Notes: generated by a model from the sequence alone, not told the origin. A stretch of DNA of 64,000 nt from Fermentibacter danicus (GCA_001618615.1 LKHB01000226.1:1-64000), one strand, 5' to 3'. Shown: positions 16,262 to 25,492, counted from the first letter of the stretch. Program-made: numbers and translations.

Positions 16262-18142
16262 CTATTCTTCCGATCTTCCGACGGTCCTGAGTTCGCCGTT
16301 GCGGACCGTCATCCCCATGCCGTCCAGAAGGCCGGCCCAGAGCACCGCGGTCCTTCTGGAAATGCCCATCAGCTCCCTCATCTCCCCCAGCCGGAATTCG
16401 CCGTCGCCGAAACGCTCCGCCAGCAGTCCGTGCGCCTTCCGCGCCATGGCTGGAGTGCAGACAATACCTTTCTCCAGCTCCAGGACAAGGCCCCTCTCCA
16501 GGAGGGAATCGAGGACGGCGGCATCCATGTATGCCGCTTCGAAGCCCGCAAAGCCCGCCGAGTCTATCTCGGAGAGCCTGGTTTCGATCTCTTCGAGCTG
16601 GGCGGCCGTGAGTTCGGCCGGATGCCCGGAGAGGGCGACCCTCTCACCGACCTTCACGATGGTTCCGTCCTCGGAGAGCTTCGCCATGAGTCCCTTTACG
16701 TACCACTGGGGCAGCCAGGTCAGAACCTTCGGAACCGATGCGGTAGGGAGGCCCCTGCTCAGGGGTCTCTCGGCGTGATATGCCCGTAGGGCGGAGACGA
16801 TCGTCCCGGATGCCGTCTGGAAGTGCTCCATCGGCACGAGTCTTTCCGAGGAGCCATCCTTGACCAGCAGAGCGGCGCCGGACGAAACCAGGGCGGCCGC
16901 CGCCTCGTTCATCTCCTCCGGGGTCCTGCCTACCTCCCGCGCGGCCTCCGATATCGAAAGCCCCCCGGAAGGCCTGGCCTTGAGCCGTTCCATGAGGAAT
17001 CCGCCCAGATCTCCTCCGGCCAGCATCTCCACCCGTCTGATCCTGTCGTCCCTGTTCCTGAGCCTAACCTTGGCGGTGTCCGATTCCAGTATCACGCCTC
17101 CGCCAATCGTTGTGACCGGCGAGAACCTCCTGATCACGAACCTGTCGCCGGGCATCGAGACCACCGGTTCCTCGAGCTGGAAATGGACGTATCCCGTCTC
17201 ACCGGGAGCCAGATCCGAGCCCTCCATGGGAATCGCCCTCGCCATCACCTCGGCGGTGCCGCAGTGGAAGCGGACCCTCTGTCTCATCCTGAGAGGGCAG
17301 CCGGGAAGAAGCGTCATCTCGGTGTCGAGAGCCGTAGGGGCCGAAAGCCATCCCGGGGTGGCCAGGCAGCTCCCCCTGTGGGCCTCCTCGCGTTCCAGGC
17401 CTACGAGGTTGAGCGCCACCCTGTCGCCGGATGTTCCTGCGCCCCTTGTCCTTCCCTCGTTCACGCGCATCTCCCTGACCCGGAACTGCCTCCCCCCGGG
17501 GAGAAGCTCGAGGGTGTCGCCCTGGTTCACGGCGCCCGCCAGCACCGTACCGGCCACGATCGTACCATGGCCCTGCAGTGTGAAGACCCTGTCGATCGAG
17601 AGCCTGAACCTTCCGTCGGTGGAACTCCTGTCGGTCAGCACCGCCATCTCGATCAGGGCGGACCGCAGTTCCTCCATCCCGGCCCCGGTCAGCGAGGAGA
17701 CCCTGTATATCCGGGAACCGGCGTAGCCGCCCGCTGCGAGCAGTTCCTCGATCTCGGCCTCGGCCAGATCCTGGAGGTCCGCATCTACGAGATCGCACTT
17801 GGTGAGAGCCACGAGGCCGCGCTTCACGCCCAGGAGGCGAAGGATGTCGAGGTGCTCGCGGGTCTGGGGCATCACGCCCTCGTCGGCGGCCACGACCAGC
17901 AGGAAGAAGTCCACGGTGGCCACTCCGGCGACCATCTGTCTGACGAACCTCTCGTGGCCCGGCACGTCTATGAAGGCAAGGACCCCGCCATCGGGCAGGG
18001 GCATGAAGACGTAGCCCAGCTCGATGGTTATGCCTCTGAGCTTCTCCTCCTCGAGCCTGTCCGGATCGACTCCCGTGAGACGGCGCATGAGGGAACTCTT
18101 GCCGTGGTCCACATGGCCGGCGGTGCCGGCGACTACGCCCAC
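16262..18142 (-). CDS. selB: Selenocysteine-specific elongation factor SelB
   Basis: 626 residues, normal for SelB. It delivers Sec-tRNA to UGA codons followed by a SECIS hairpin. The GTPase domain has GTAGHVDHGKSSL, RGITIELGY, DVPGHERFV and LTKCD in order. EF-Tu-like domains 2 and 3 follow, then a C-terminal region with winged-helix repeats that bind SECIS RNA (for example ISRRTAVLWAGLLDGMGMTVRNG in part). The open frame extends upstream, but the GTG at 18142 overlaps the end of selA by 10 bases and begins the GTPase domain directly. Confidence 0.96.
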   Translation of the reverse strand: MGVVAGTAGHVDHGKSSLMRRLTGVDPDRLEEEKLRGITIELGYVFMPLPDGGVLAFIDVPGHERFVRQMVAGVATVDFFLLVVAADEGVMPQTREHLDILRLLGVKRGLVALTKCDLVDADLQDLAEAEIEELLAAGGYAGSRIYRVSSLTGAGMEELRSALIEMAVLTDRSSTDGRFRLSIDRVFTLQGHGTIVAGTVLAGAVNQGDTLELLPGGRQFRVREMRVNEGRTRGAGTSGDRVALNLVGLEREEAHRGSCLATPGWLSAPTALDTEMTLLPGCPLRMRQRVRFHCGTAEVMARAIPMEGSDLAPGETGYVHFQLEEPVVSMPGDRFVIRRFSPVTTIGGGVILESDTAKVRLRNRDDRIRRVEMLAGGDLGGFLMERLKARPSGGLSISEAAREVGRTPEEMNEAAAALVSSGAALLVKDGSSERLVPMEHFQTASGTIVSALRAYHAERPLSRGLPTASVPKVLTWLPQWYVKGLMAKLSEDGTIVKVGERVALSGHPAELTAAQLEEIETRLSEIDSAGFAGFEAAYMDAAVLDSLLERGLVLELEKGIVCTPAMARKAHGLLAERFGDGEFRLGEMRELMGISRRTAVLWAGLLDGMGMTVRNGELRTVGRSEE

Positions 18143-19509
18143 AGTTCTCCGGCTGCGCCGCTGACCTTTACGGCGAGGATTTCGAGCTGACCGGGGAGGA
18201 CCGTACGGAGGTCGAGATAGAGTCTGCCGTTCTCCAGCCTGCCGGCCACCGCCGGTGTGCATCTGCGAAGTGCCGCCGCCAGGGCTCCGCAGTCCGGCGA
18301 ATCTATGACGACACCCCGGGAGGGTATCGCCGAATCGGGCAGCGCACCGCTTCCTACGAAGCTGTCCATCGACGAGGCCGACACGGTGCAGACCGCCGGG
18401 AGACGGAGCATCCCGATCAGCCCGGCAACCCGCTCATCGAGAACCTCCGGGTCGGCTGCCAGCATCGCGTAGACCGGATGGTTGGTCCTGACGTACCCGG
18501 GCTCCTCGAGAAAGATCTTGAGCGTAGCCTCCAGGGCGGCCAGCGTGAGCTTGCATACCCGCAGGGCCCTTGCGAGCGGGTGCTTCCTGATGATCGAGAC
18601 CAGATCCCTCCTGCCGGCGATTATCCCCGCCTGGGGGCCGCCTATGAGCTTGTCGCCGGAACTCGTGACCAGCGCGGCGCCGGCCCTGATGCTCATGGGA
18701 ATGGTCGGCTCCGGCGGGAGCCCGAACAGGGACAGATCCACCAGGGAGCCGGCTCCCAGGTCATCCATGACCGGTATGCCGGTTTCCGCCCCCAGGGCCA
18801 CCAGGTCTTCGAGTGGAACCTCGGATGAGAAACCCCTTATGCGGTAGTTGGAGGGATGGACCCTGAGCAGCATGGCGGTTTCGGGGCCGATGGCCGAGGC
18901 GTAATCCTTCAGATGCGTGCGGTTCGTGCAGCCCACCTCCCGCATGATCGCACCGGACTGCTTCATCACGTCCGGGATGCGGAAGGAACCGCCGATCTCT
19001 ACGAGCTGACCGCGGGACACCACCACTTCCCGGCCGGCAGTCAGGGCGGACAGCGCCAGGAGCGTTGCGCCCGCGTTGTTGTTTACGACTGTGGCCGCCT
19101 CCGCGCCTGTAAGCTCGCAGATCAGGCCCTCCACATGAGAATCGCGGTTGCCTCTCGCTCCCGTCTCCCAGTCCCACTGGAGGCTGCAGAAGCCCCGGGC
19201 GGCGGAAGACACGGCCTCCGCAGCGGAGTCGGAGAGCGCGGCACGGCCGAAAGCAGTGTGAAGGACGATCCCCGTGGCGTTTATGACCGGTCCGAGACTC
19301 GTCCGGGCCATGGCCGAAGCCTCCTCGACGGCCACCCTGCCGATGTCCTCCACCGGGCTTCCGCCGTCCCTGATGGATGCCCGGGCTCTCGCCAGAACGG
19401 CTCTGGCGGCGCGGCGGGCGAGCGCATGGGGAATGCCGGGGCTGGCGTTCTCTATAATCGCCAGCAGTTCGTTGACGGCGGGGAGACGGCTGAGATCTCC
19501 GCCGGCCAT
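18133..19509 (-). CDS. selA: L-seryl-tRNA(Sec) selenium transferase SelA
   Basis: 458 residues. PLP enzyme that converts seryl-tRNA(Sec) to selenocysteinyl-tRNA(Sec) using selenophosphate. Visible blocks are INATGIVLHTAFGRA, NNNAGATLL, RGQLVEIGGSFRIP and the PLP-lysine site SSGDKLIGGPQAG with Lys at about residue 287. It begins 4 bases after rnfB and is followed by selB, so the pair sits at the end of the rnf transcript. No selD or tRNA-Sec gene is in the window. Confidence 0.97.
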   Translation of the reverse strand: MAGGDLSRLPAVNELLAIIENASPGIPHALARRAARAVLARARASIRDGGSPVEDIGRVAVEEASAMARTSLGPVINATGIVLHTAFGRAALSDSAAEAVSSAARGFCSLQWDWETGARGNRDSHVEGLICELTGAEAATVVNNNAGATLLALSALTAGREVVVSRGQLVEIGGSFRIPDVMKQSGAIMREVGCTNRTHLKDYASAIGPETAMLLRVHPSNYRIRGFSSEVPLEDLVALGAETGIPVMDDLGAGSLVDLSLFGLPPEPTIPMSIRAGAALVTSSGDKLIGGPQAGIIAGRRDLVSIIRKHPLARALRVCKLTLAALEATLKIFLEEPGYVRTNHPVYAMLAADPEVLDERVAGLIGMLRLPAVCTVSASSMDSFVGSGALPDSAIPSRGVVIDSPDCGALAAALRRCTPAVAGRLENGRLYLDLRTVLPGQLEILAVKVSGAAGELWA

Positions 19510-19512
19510 GCC

Positions 19513-20577
19513 CTACGCGCCTTCCCTGGTGTAGGAGAGGGCGCCGAGCAGGTGAATGGCCCTGCCGGGGCACTTCGGAGCACAGAGCCCGCAGCCGACG
19601 CACTTGTCCTTGTCGACGTCATGCTTCGCCTTCGGCTCTCCCGTTATAGCGTTCACCGGACAGGCCTCGGCGCATATGCCACAGCCGGTGCACTCGTTGT
19701 CGATATAGGCCTTCGGGCGTGCAGGAGCCCTGTCGACGATGGCGCCGGTGGGGCAGACAGTGGCGCAGAGCCCGCAGTTGATGCACTTCTCCGGATCGAT
19801 CGAGGCGAGGTTGTCGCTCACGGTTATCGCGTTCGCCGGACAGGCCTTCGCGCACCTGCCGCAGGCTATGCAGGCCACCGCACAGGCCTTCCTGGCGGTC
19901 GGCCCGCGGTCCCTGTTGCTGCAGGCGACCGTGACCTGGCGATTCTCCGGCCACAGGGAGACGACCCCCTTGGGACAGGTCTTCACGCACTTGCCGCAGC
20001 CGGTGCATTTCTCCCCGTCCACCACGGGAACGCCGTTCTCGCCTATCCGGATGGCCCCGAAGGGGCAGGCTCTTACGCAGTCGCCCATGCCGAGGCATCC
20101 GAACCTGCAGGCCTTGTCCCCTCCCATCACCATGGCGGCGGAAGCGCAGGAACAGGGGCCGTCGTAGGTGAAAGCCAGTCCGGTCGAGTGTCCTCCGTTG
20201 CACCGGATCACCGCGATCCTGCGGATCGAGTCCTGCACCTCGACGCCCATTGCTGATGCGAGGGCGGAGAGCGTCGCTGGATTGGCGGCCACACAGCCCG
20301 CAGGCTGGGATTCTCCCTTGGCGAGCGCCTCCGCGAAGCCCCCGCAGCCGGGAAATCCGCATCCGCCGCAGTTGGCTCCGGGAAGCAGGGACTCCAGCTT
20401 CTCGATCAGCGGGTCCTTCTGGACCGCCAGCCTCCGTGCCGCGATCGCGAGGCCAACGCCGAGCAGGAGGCCGGTGGCGCCGAGAAGACCCGCAGGCAGA
20501 AGCACTCCTTCGGAAAGGGACGGCTCCGTGGACTGGATCTGGGAGACCGCCGCCATGAATAGCAGTTCCGCGATCAT
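19513..20577 (-). CDS. rnfB: Rnf electron transport complex subunit B
   Basis: 354 residues. An N-terminal membrane anchor (about 25-48) is followed by a [4Fe-4S] domain with cysteines at 70, 73, 78 and 95 (NCGGCGFPGCGG then AGC). The rest contains six C-x2-C-x2-C-x3-C-P type ferredoxin motifs (for example CTGCGKCVKTCP, CINCGLCATVCP, CVGCGLCAPKCP), i.e. three 2x[4Fe-4S] modules. That is longer than the two-motif RnfB of proteobacteria and resembles the extended RnfB of anaerobes. It is the entry point for ferredoxin electrons. Last gene of rnfCDGEAB. Confidence 0.95.
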   Translation of the reverse strand: MIAELLFMAAVSQIQSTEPSLSEGVLLPAGLLGATGLLLGVGLAIAARRLAVQKDPLIEKLESLLPGANCGGCGFPGCGGFAEALAKGESQPAGCVAANPATLSALASAMGVEVQDSIRRIAVIRCNGGHSTGLAFTYDGPCSCASAAMVMGGDKACRFGCLGMGDCVRACPFGAIRIGENGVPVVDGEKCTGCGKCVKTCPKGVVSLWPENRQVTVACSNRDRGPTARKACAVACIACGRCAKACPANAITVSDNLASIDPEKCINCGLCATVCPTGAIVDRAPARPKAYIDNECTGCGICAEACPVNAITGEPKAKHDVDKDKCVGCGLCAPKCPGRAIHLLGALSYTREGA

Positions 20578-20578
20578 C

Positions 20579-21220
20579 TCACACCCCCAGGCCGGCGAAG
20601 CCCAGGAAGGCGATGGACATCACGCCCGCGAGAATGAACGTGATCGGCTTGCCCTTCATCGCGTCCGGGGTGTTCGACATCTCCAGGCGCTCGCGAAGGC
20701 CCGCCATGAGTATCAGGGCCAGGGAGAAGCCCAGGGCGCCGGCCACGGCGTTCACCACGCCGAGCCCGAGGCTGTAGCCCGCGTCCTTGTTCAGGACCGC
20801 CACGCCCAGCACGGCGCAGTTCGTCGTTATCAGGGGCAGGTAGATTCCGAGAGCCTTGTAGAGCGCCGGGCTGAACTTGAGAAGCACCATCTCCACGAAC
20901 TGGACCAGCGCCGCGATTATCAGGATGAACACGATGGTGCTGAGGTACTCCAGGTGCAGCGGGACCAGGAGGAGCTGCCACAGGACGTAGCAGCTCGCAG
21001 CGGTCATGGCCATAACGAAGACGACGGCGGCGCCCATGCCGAGCGCAGAGTCGAGCTGCTTCGAGACCCCGAGGAATGGGCAGATCCCGAGGAAGCGCGA
21101 GAGTACGTAATTGTTTATAAGGATTCCGCCAATGACGAGACCCATTATCTGAGAGAGACCCGCACCGCCGCCGGCGGGAGTCGCACCCAGCAGAGCGGCC
21201 AGGATTGTCGGGGCGTTCAT
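20579..21220 (-). CDS. rnfA: Rnf complex membrane subunit A
   Basis: 213 residues with about six membrane helices. It belongs to the RnfA/RnfE/NqrD/NqrE family, which holds the intramembrane iron-sulfur cluster and helps form the ion path. Characteristic stretches are NNYVLSRFLGICPFLGVS and ALGIYLPLITTNCAVLG, both with the cluster-type Cys. The ATG at 21220 overlaps the rnfE stop (ATGA). The order C-D-G-E-A-B and its close similarity to rnfE in topology support A rather than E. Confidence 0.93.
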   Translation of the reverse strand: MNAPTILAALLGATPAGGGAGLSQIMGLVIGGILINNYVLSRFLGICPFLGVSKQLDSALGMGAAVVFVMAMTAASCYVLWQLLLVPLHLEYLSTIVFILIIAALVQFVEMVLLKFSPALYKALGIYLPLITTNCAVLGVAVLNKDAGYSLGLGVVNAVAGALGFSLALILMAGLRERLEMSNTPDAMKGKPITFILAGVMSIAFLGFAGLGV

Positions 21221-21825
21221 GCCGCACGCTCCTTCCTGCGGTCTATGACGGCGAACGCCGCGAGAACGAAGCCCATCAGCACGAATGCTCCTGGAGGAAG
21301 GATCGCCATCAGGACGGGCTGATCCGCGTAGGCCTGGCCGAGAATGTTGATCCCGTACCAGGTGCCGCTGCCCAGTATCTCGCGGATGGAAGCCATCAGC
21401 GCCATCGCGAGCGTGAAGCCTATCCCCATTCCGACCCCGTCGAGGAAGGAGCTTGTCACGGTGTTCTTGTTTGCGAAGGCCTCGGCCCTGCCGAGGATGA
21501 TGCAGTTGACCACTATCAGGGGAATGTAGATGCCCAGCGCCTTGTGGAGCGACGGCGCGTAGGCCGCCATGACCATGTCCACGAGGCTGACGAAGGTGGC
21601 TATGAAGACGATGTAGCACGGGATCCTGATCTTGTCGGGGATCACGTTGCGCAGCGTCGATATCGCCACGTTGGACCAGATCAGCACGAATGTGACCGCC
21701 GCGCCCATGCCGAGCGCATTCTGGACCGAGGTGCTGAGAGCGAGGAACGGGCACATGCCCAGACTGATCCTGAAGATGGGATTCTCGGTGTAGAATCCGT
21801 TGCTGAAGTCCTTCCAGAGGCTCAT
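21217..21825 (-). CDS. rnfE: Rnf complex membrane subunit E
   Basis: 202 residues, about six helices, paralogous to rnfA. The N-terminus WKDFSNGFYTENPIF, then GMCPFLALSTSVQNALGMG and IPLIVVNCIILGRAEAFA, is the RnfE/NqrD pattern. It works in the membrane with RnfA, D and G to couple ferredoxin:NAD+ electron flow to Na+ or H+ transport. Start and stop overlap the rnfG stop and rnfA start respectively, both as ATGA. Confidence 0.94.
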   Translation of the reverse strand: MSLWKDFSNGFYTENPIFRISLGMCPFLALSTSVQNALGMGAAVTFVLIWSNVAISTLRNVIPDKIRIPCYIVFIATFVSLVDMVMAAYAPSLHKALGIYIPLIVVNCIILGRAEAFANKNTVTSSFLDGVGMGIGFTLAMALMASIREILGSGTWYGINILGQAYADQPVLMAILPPGAFVLMGFVLAAFAVIDRRKERAA

Positions 21826-22412
21826 ATCGCCCCTCCGTCCCTGAACAGGCCCGCATCGCGCAGGGCGGAGACCCCGTCCGCTACGGAGCCGGTTATGGCC
21901 CGTCCGCTGACCGTCGCTCCGGTTACGGCGCTGACGCCGCCGCCGTCCCTGACAAGGGCCACCGAGGAGCCGTCCAGCCCGGAGAGCTGCTCCAGCCACT
22001 CGGGAGCCGCGTACCGGGTTCCCAGGCCGGGAGTCTCGGACTGGTAGAGGATCGTGGAGCCCACGATCGTTCCGGCCGGGTCGAGGGCCACCATCGTCTC
22101 GATGACGCTGGAGTAGCCCTTCCTGTATGCGGTGAAGACATATCCGACCCTGGCGCCGCCGGCCCGAACCTCCACCACCGCCAGACTGCGCCCTGTCTCG
22201 GCGTACGGGTTGGAGAGCCCCGGCACGGCCAGGGAATCGAAGACCAGGCTGTCGCCGAGGGGCGCGGACACAGCGTCCATCGCGGCGACCACGGCCATCT
22301 CCTTCTGTCGGGCGATCCTGTCCTCGGTGAGGGCGTTCACGTACCCGAGCGCGGCTGCGCAAAGCAGGCTCATCGCCATGAGTATCAGCCCGAGCTTCGC
22401 CATCTCACGCAT
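21822..22412 (-). CDS. rnfG: Rnf complex FMN-binding subunit G
   Basis: 196 residues. One N-terminal membrane helix (LGLILMAMSLLCAAALGYV), then an extracytoplasmic FMN-binding domain. The covalent-FMN motif is visible near residue 165 as AVTGATVSG, where the Thr of the S/T-G-A-T element carries FMN by a phosphoester bond. SETPGLGTR earlier in the protein is also a family block. It overlaps the end of rnfD by 8 bases and is followed by rnfE. Confidence 0.93.
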   Translation of the reverse strand: MREMAKLGLILMAMSLLCAAALGYVNALTEDRIARQKEMAVVAAMDAVSAPLGDSLVFDSLAVPGLSNPYAETGRSLAVVEVRAGGARVGYVFTAYRKGYSSVIETMVALDPAGTIVGSTILYQSETPGLGTRYAAPEWLEQLSGLDGSSVALVRDGGGVSAVTGATVSGRAITGSVADGVSALRDAGLFRDGGAI

Positions 22413-23481
22413 GCTTCCGCACCTCCCCGAACATCCTGGGCTTCGTGAATCTGTCGATGAGAGGGGTGGCGAGGTTCATGAGCAGGATCGAATATGAGCA
22501 GCCCTCGGGATATCCTCCCCAGCGCCTGATTACGACGGTGAGCAGCCCTGCACCCAGACCGAAGACCAGCCGTCCCGCGTGGGTGACCGGGGTGGTGACC
22601 ATGTCCGTAGCCATGAAGAAGCCGCCGAGGATCACCCCTCCGGACAGGACGCTGAAGACCGCGCTGCCGTCGAAGAACCCGGGCCCGCCGAGAATCCATC
22701 CGAACAGGGCCACTGATCCCAGGTAGGAGAATGGAATCCGCCAGTCGAGAACCTTGCGTACGAACAGGTAGAGCGCCCCGAGCAGGAGGAGTATTATCGA
22801 AGTCTCGCCCAGGCAGCCTCCACGCCTTCCCGTGAGGAGATTCATCAGGGTGCCCGGATCGGTGAGCCCCTCGCGGACGGCCTGCCCGTCATGGGACTCC
22901 ATCCCGAAGGAGTCCTTCCACGCGCGAAGGGGCGTAGCGCCGGTCACGGCGTCGGCCACGGGCATCTCCGACACGACGGAGGCGGGCATGCCATGGGTTT
23001 CGAATCCCGCCGCCGCGTTGCGCCACTCGAACGGAGCGCTCCATCCGGCGGTCATGAGGACGGGGAAGCTGGCCATCAGGAAGGCGCGGCCGAGCAGCGC
23101 CGGGTTCACCAGATTGCTGCCGAGGCCTCCGAAGACCTGCTTTCCCACCACTATCGCGAAGGCGGAACCGAGTACTGGAAGCCACCAGGGAACGCCCGGC
23201 GGCAGATTGTACGCCAGAAGAATGCCGGTCACTATCGCGCTGCCGTCCAGGGCGGCCGACGTGTCCCGCTTCATCAGCCTGAGGCAGACGAACTCCGCCG
23301 CCACGGCCGCAGCCACGCCGACGACGACAGGCAGCAGGGCGCCACGGAGGCCGAACAGCCACACGGCCCCCAGGAGGGCCGGGAGCAGGGCGATTACCAC
23401 GTCGAACATGACCCTGCGGGTGGAATGCGGCGAGCCGAAGTGCGGCGACATCGAGACCTGGAAGGTTCTAGTCTCGGCCAT
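22405..23481 (-). CDS. rnfD: Rnf complex membrane subunit D
   Basis: 358 residues, multi-helix membrane protein of the RnfD/NqrB family. SPHFGSPHSTRRVMFDV near the N-terminus, the covalent-FMN element AVTGATPLRAW in the middle and GGFFMATDMVTTPVTHAGR near the end are typical. It starts in a TGATG overlap with rnfC; the open frame upstream is a shadow of rnfC. Confidence 0.95.
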   Translation of the reverse strand: MAETRTFQVSMSPHFGSPHSTRRVMFDVVIALLPALLGAVWLFGLRGALLPVVVGVAAAVAAEFVCLRLMKRDTSAALDGSAIVTGILLAYNLPPGVPWWLPVLGSAFAIVVGKQVFGGLGSNLVNPALLGRAFLMASFPVLMTAGWSAPFEWRNAAAGFETHGMPASVVSEMPVADAVTGATPLRAWKDSFGMESHDGQAVREGLTDPGTLMNLLTGRRGGCLGETSIILLLLGALYLFVRKVLDWRIPFSYLGSVALFGWILGGPGFFDGSAVFSVLSGGVILGGFFMATDMVTTPVTHAGRLVFGLGAGLLTVVIRRWGGYPEGCSYSILLMNLATPLIDRFTKPRMFGEVRKHA

Positions 23482-24794
23482 CACGCCTCCTTCGATCTCT
23501 TGGCGGCCCGGATCGCGTCCTGGGCCCTCTTGATGTAGTGGACGAGGAATCTGTCGCTGGGGCACACGAAGCTGCACGTCCCGCAGGCCATGCAGTTCAG
23601 GGCACCCAGCTCCTCGGCCCTGTCCCACTTCTCCTTCTCGGCATTGGCCGCGATGAGGCACGGAAGCAGCTTCATCGGGCATGCGTCCACGCATCTCCCG
23701 CACTTGATGCAGGGGCCCTCCGTGAGCTTCCTGGCTTCAGCGGTCGTGAGCGCCACGATCCCGCTCGTGCCCTTCGTGACCGGAACGGCGTCCGTGAACT
23801 GGGCGATGCCCATCATCGGCCCGCCCGACAGGAGCCTGCATACGTCGCCGGCATACCCTCCGGCCTCTGCGATCAGGTCGTGGAACGGAGTGCCGACGGC
23901 AGCGTCGAAGTTGCCCGGAGCCCTGACCCCCGCTCCCGAGACGGTGACTATCCTGCGGATGGACGGTTCCCCGTCGCGCACCGCCTGTGCCACGGCTGCG
24001 GCGGTGCCGACGTTCGGAACGACGACCCCTATGTCGAGAGGAAGGCCGCCGACAGGCACCTCCCGCCCGGTTATGGCCTTGATGAGCTGCTTCTCGGAGC
24101 CCTGGGGGTACTTGACCTTCAAAACCTCGACGTCGACTCCCGCCCCGGACAGGGCCGCGATGGCGTCGGGCTTGTTCTCCTCGATGCCCACGGCGCATCT
24201 CTCCACACCCAGCACGAAAGCCATGATCTTCATGCCGAGAACGACGTCGGCCGTCCTCTCGACCATCAGCCTGTGGTCGGCAGTCAGATAGGGCTCGCAT
24301 TCGGCGCCGTTCAGTATGAGGGTGTCGATCCTCTTCCCGTCGGGAGGGGACAGTTTGACGTGCGTAGGAAAGCTCGCCCCGCCCATGCCGCAGATGCCGG
24401 CCAGCCTTATCCTCTCGATGATCTCGGCCGGGGTGCGGGATGTGAAGTCCGGCCAGGGCTCGAACGGCGGCGGGCCGTCCTCGGAATCGGTTTCGATCAC
24501 GACCGCTAGGCCGGATCTCCTGTGCGGCAGGGGCATCTCCTCCAGCCCCGCCACCGTCCCCGTCACCGGCGAGTGGGTGGGAAGGCTGACATAGCCGTTC
24601 TGAGAGCCGATCTCCTGGCCGCGGACGACCTTGTCACCCTTGGCGACAACCGGCTTGGACGGCGCACCCAGATGCTGGCAAAGGGCCACCCTGACGGTCT
24701 CAGGCGCCTTTATCCGGCGTATCGCGGCTTTCCCGGCCAGTTCCTTGTACTCGTCCGGGTGGACCCCACCCGGAAAAGTCCTCAGTTTCGTCAT
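23481..24794 (-). CDS. rnfC: Rnf complex NADH-binding subunit C
   Basis: 437 residues, peripheral subunit that exchanges electrons with NAD+. The N-terminal RnfC barrel-like region reads FPGGVHPDEYKELAG; the NADH/flavin-type glycine motif is GICGMGGASFPTHVKL at about 135-150. ILNGAECEPYLTADHR is a family hallmark. Two C-terminal [4Fe-4S] motifs are CIKCGRCVDACP and CMACGTCSFVCPSD. It is the first gene of the operon, 68 bases downstream of a TATAAT box. Confidence 0.96.
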   Translation of the reverse strand: MTKLRTFPGGVHPDEYKELAGKAAIRRIKAPETVRVALCQHLGAPSKPVVAKGDKVVRGQEIGSQNGYVSLPTHSPVTGTVAGLEEMPLPHRRSGLAVVIETDSEDGPPPFEPWPDFTSRTPAEIIERIRLAGICGMGGASFPTHVKLSPPDGKRIDTLILNGAECEPYLTADHRLMVERTADVVLGMKIMAFVLGVERCAVGIEENKPDAIAALSGAGVDVEVLKVKYPQGSEKQLIKAITGREVPVGGLPLDIGVVVPNVGTAAAVAQAVRDGEPSIRRIVTVSGAGVRAPGNFDAAVGTPFHDLIAEAGGYAGDVCRLLSGGPMMGIAQFTDAVPVTKGTSGIVALTTAEARKLTEGPCIKCGRCVDACPMKLLPCLIAANAEKEKWDRAEELGALNCMACGTCSFVCPSDRFLVHYIKRAQDAIRAAKRSKEA

Positions 24795-24852
24795 GACCCT
24801 CCCGTTGTATTTCGATTCCCGTGAAAAGCCTCCGAGGGGCTGTGGATCGTAG

Positions 24853-24858
24853 ATTATA
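24853..24858 (-). promoter_or_regulatory. Candidate -10 box for the rnf operon
   Basis: A perfect TATAAT on the minus strand about 60 bases before the rnfC ATG, in the only gap upstream of the rnf-sel run. No clear TTGACA lies 16-18 bases upstream, so the promoter may be activator-dependent or extended; support is modest. Confidence 0.5.
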
Positions 24859-24920
24859 GAGTGCGGGCATGTGAAGAATCTATAAGCGAAGCGACCCCTC
24901 CGAGGAAGGCCGTAAAGCCT

Positions 24921-25376
24921 TCATTTCGACCGGAGGAGCCCATCCAGCTCCTCCCTGAACTGGGCTACGTCCCTGAACTTCCTGTAGACGCTGGCGAAAC
25001 GGACATAGGCCACCTCGTCGACCGTCTTCAGCATCTCCATGACGCATTCCCCGATATACTCGGAGCTGACCTCCTCGGGGAACTCCTCCGACACGGAGGC
25101 CGTCAGCTTCTCGACGATGTCCTTCACCTGCTTGGCGGAAACGGGCCGCTTCTCGCACGCCCGGGCAATGCCCTTCTCGAGTTTGGCGGGATCAAAGGGC
25201 TCGCGCCTGCCGTCCTTCTTGACCACCGATGGGTAGCTGGTCTCGATAAACTCGTAGGTGGTGTAGCGGTAGCCGCAGTCGAAGCACTCGCGGCGGCGCC
25301 TGGTGGCCCTGCCCTCCTTGACAATGCGCGAATCGACGACCCTGTCGTCCATGCTTCCGCATCTAGGACACCTCAT
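24921..25376 (-). CDS. nrdR: Transcriptional repressor NrdR
   Basis: 151 residues, normal size. An N-terminal zinc ribbon (MRCPRCGS, with the second pair at CFDCGYRYTTYE) is followed by an ATP-cone domain starting VVKKDGRREPFD. NrdR senses ATP/dATP and represses ribonucleotide reductase genes. No nrd gene is in the window, so it acts in trans. It is divergent from the tRNA genes and upstream of the rnf operon. A short inverted repeat (24905-24922) spans its stop codon but lacks a T tract. Confidence 0.97.
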   Translation of the reverse strand: MRCPRCGSMDDRVVDSRIVKEGRATRRRRECFDCGYRYTTYEFIETSYPSVVKKDGRREPFDPAKLEKGIARACEKRPVSAKQVKDIVEKLTASVSEEFPEEVSSEYIGECVMEMLKTVDEVAYVRFASVYRKFRDVAQFREELDGLLRSK

Positions 25377-25411
25377 AGGCTCCCGCCAGCTCCTGAAGGG
25401 TGACAGGCATT

Positions 25412-25440
25412 AGCGTATTCTCTGGAGTAATCCGCGTCAA
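25412..25440 (-). promoter_or_regulatory. Candidate nrdR promoter
   Basis: Minus strand: TTGACG (25435-25440), 17-base spacer, TACGCT (25412-25417), about 36 bases before the nrdR start. The -35 is good and the -10 weak. It is back-to-back with the tRNA-His promoter. Confidence 0.4.
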
Positions 25441-25452
25441 GAGCAGCCCTTC

Positions 25453-25481
25453 TTGACTTTGAGCGGCTTTCGACCTAGAAT
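25453..25481 (+). promoter_or_regulatory. Promoter of the tRNA-His/tRNA-Lys unit
   Basis: TTGACT (25453-25458), 17-base spacer and TAGAAT (25476-25481), ending 11 bases before tRNA-His. Spacing and hexamers are close to the sigma-70 consensus, as expected for a stable-RNA promoter. Confidence 0.75.
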
Positions 25482-25492
25482 CGGTGCGCTCT

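Noticed and set aside
16221..16262. tRNA-Sec gene next to selAB
   Set aside because: The gap is only about 40 bases and no cloverleaf is present there or in other gaps of the sel region.
24905..24922. nrdR terminator
   Set aside because: Only 6 paired bases, no T tract, and it overlaps the stop codon.
24861..25403. Plus-strand 180-codon frame over nrdR
   Set aside because: It is the antisense of nrdR, whose zinc ribbon and ATP-cone are unmistakable.
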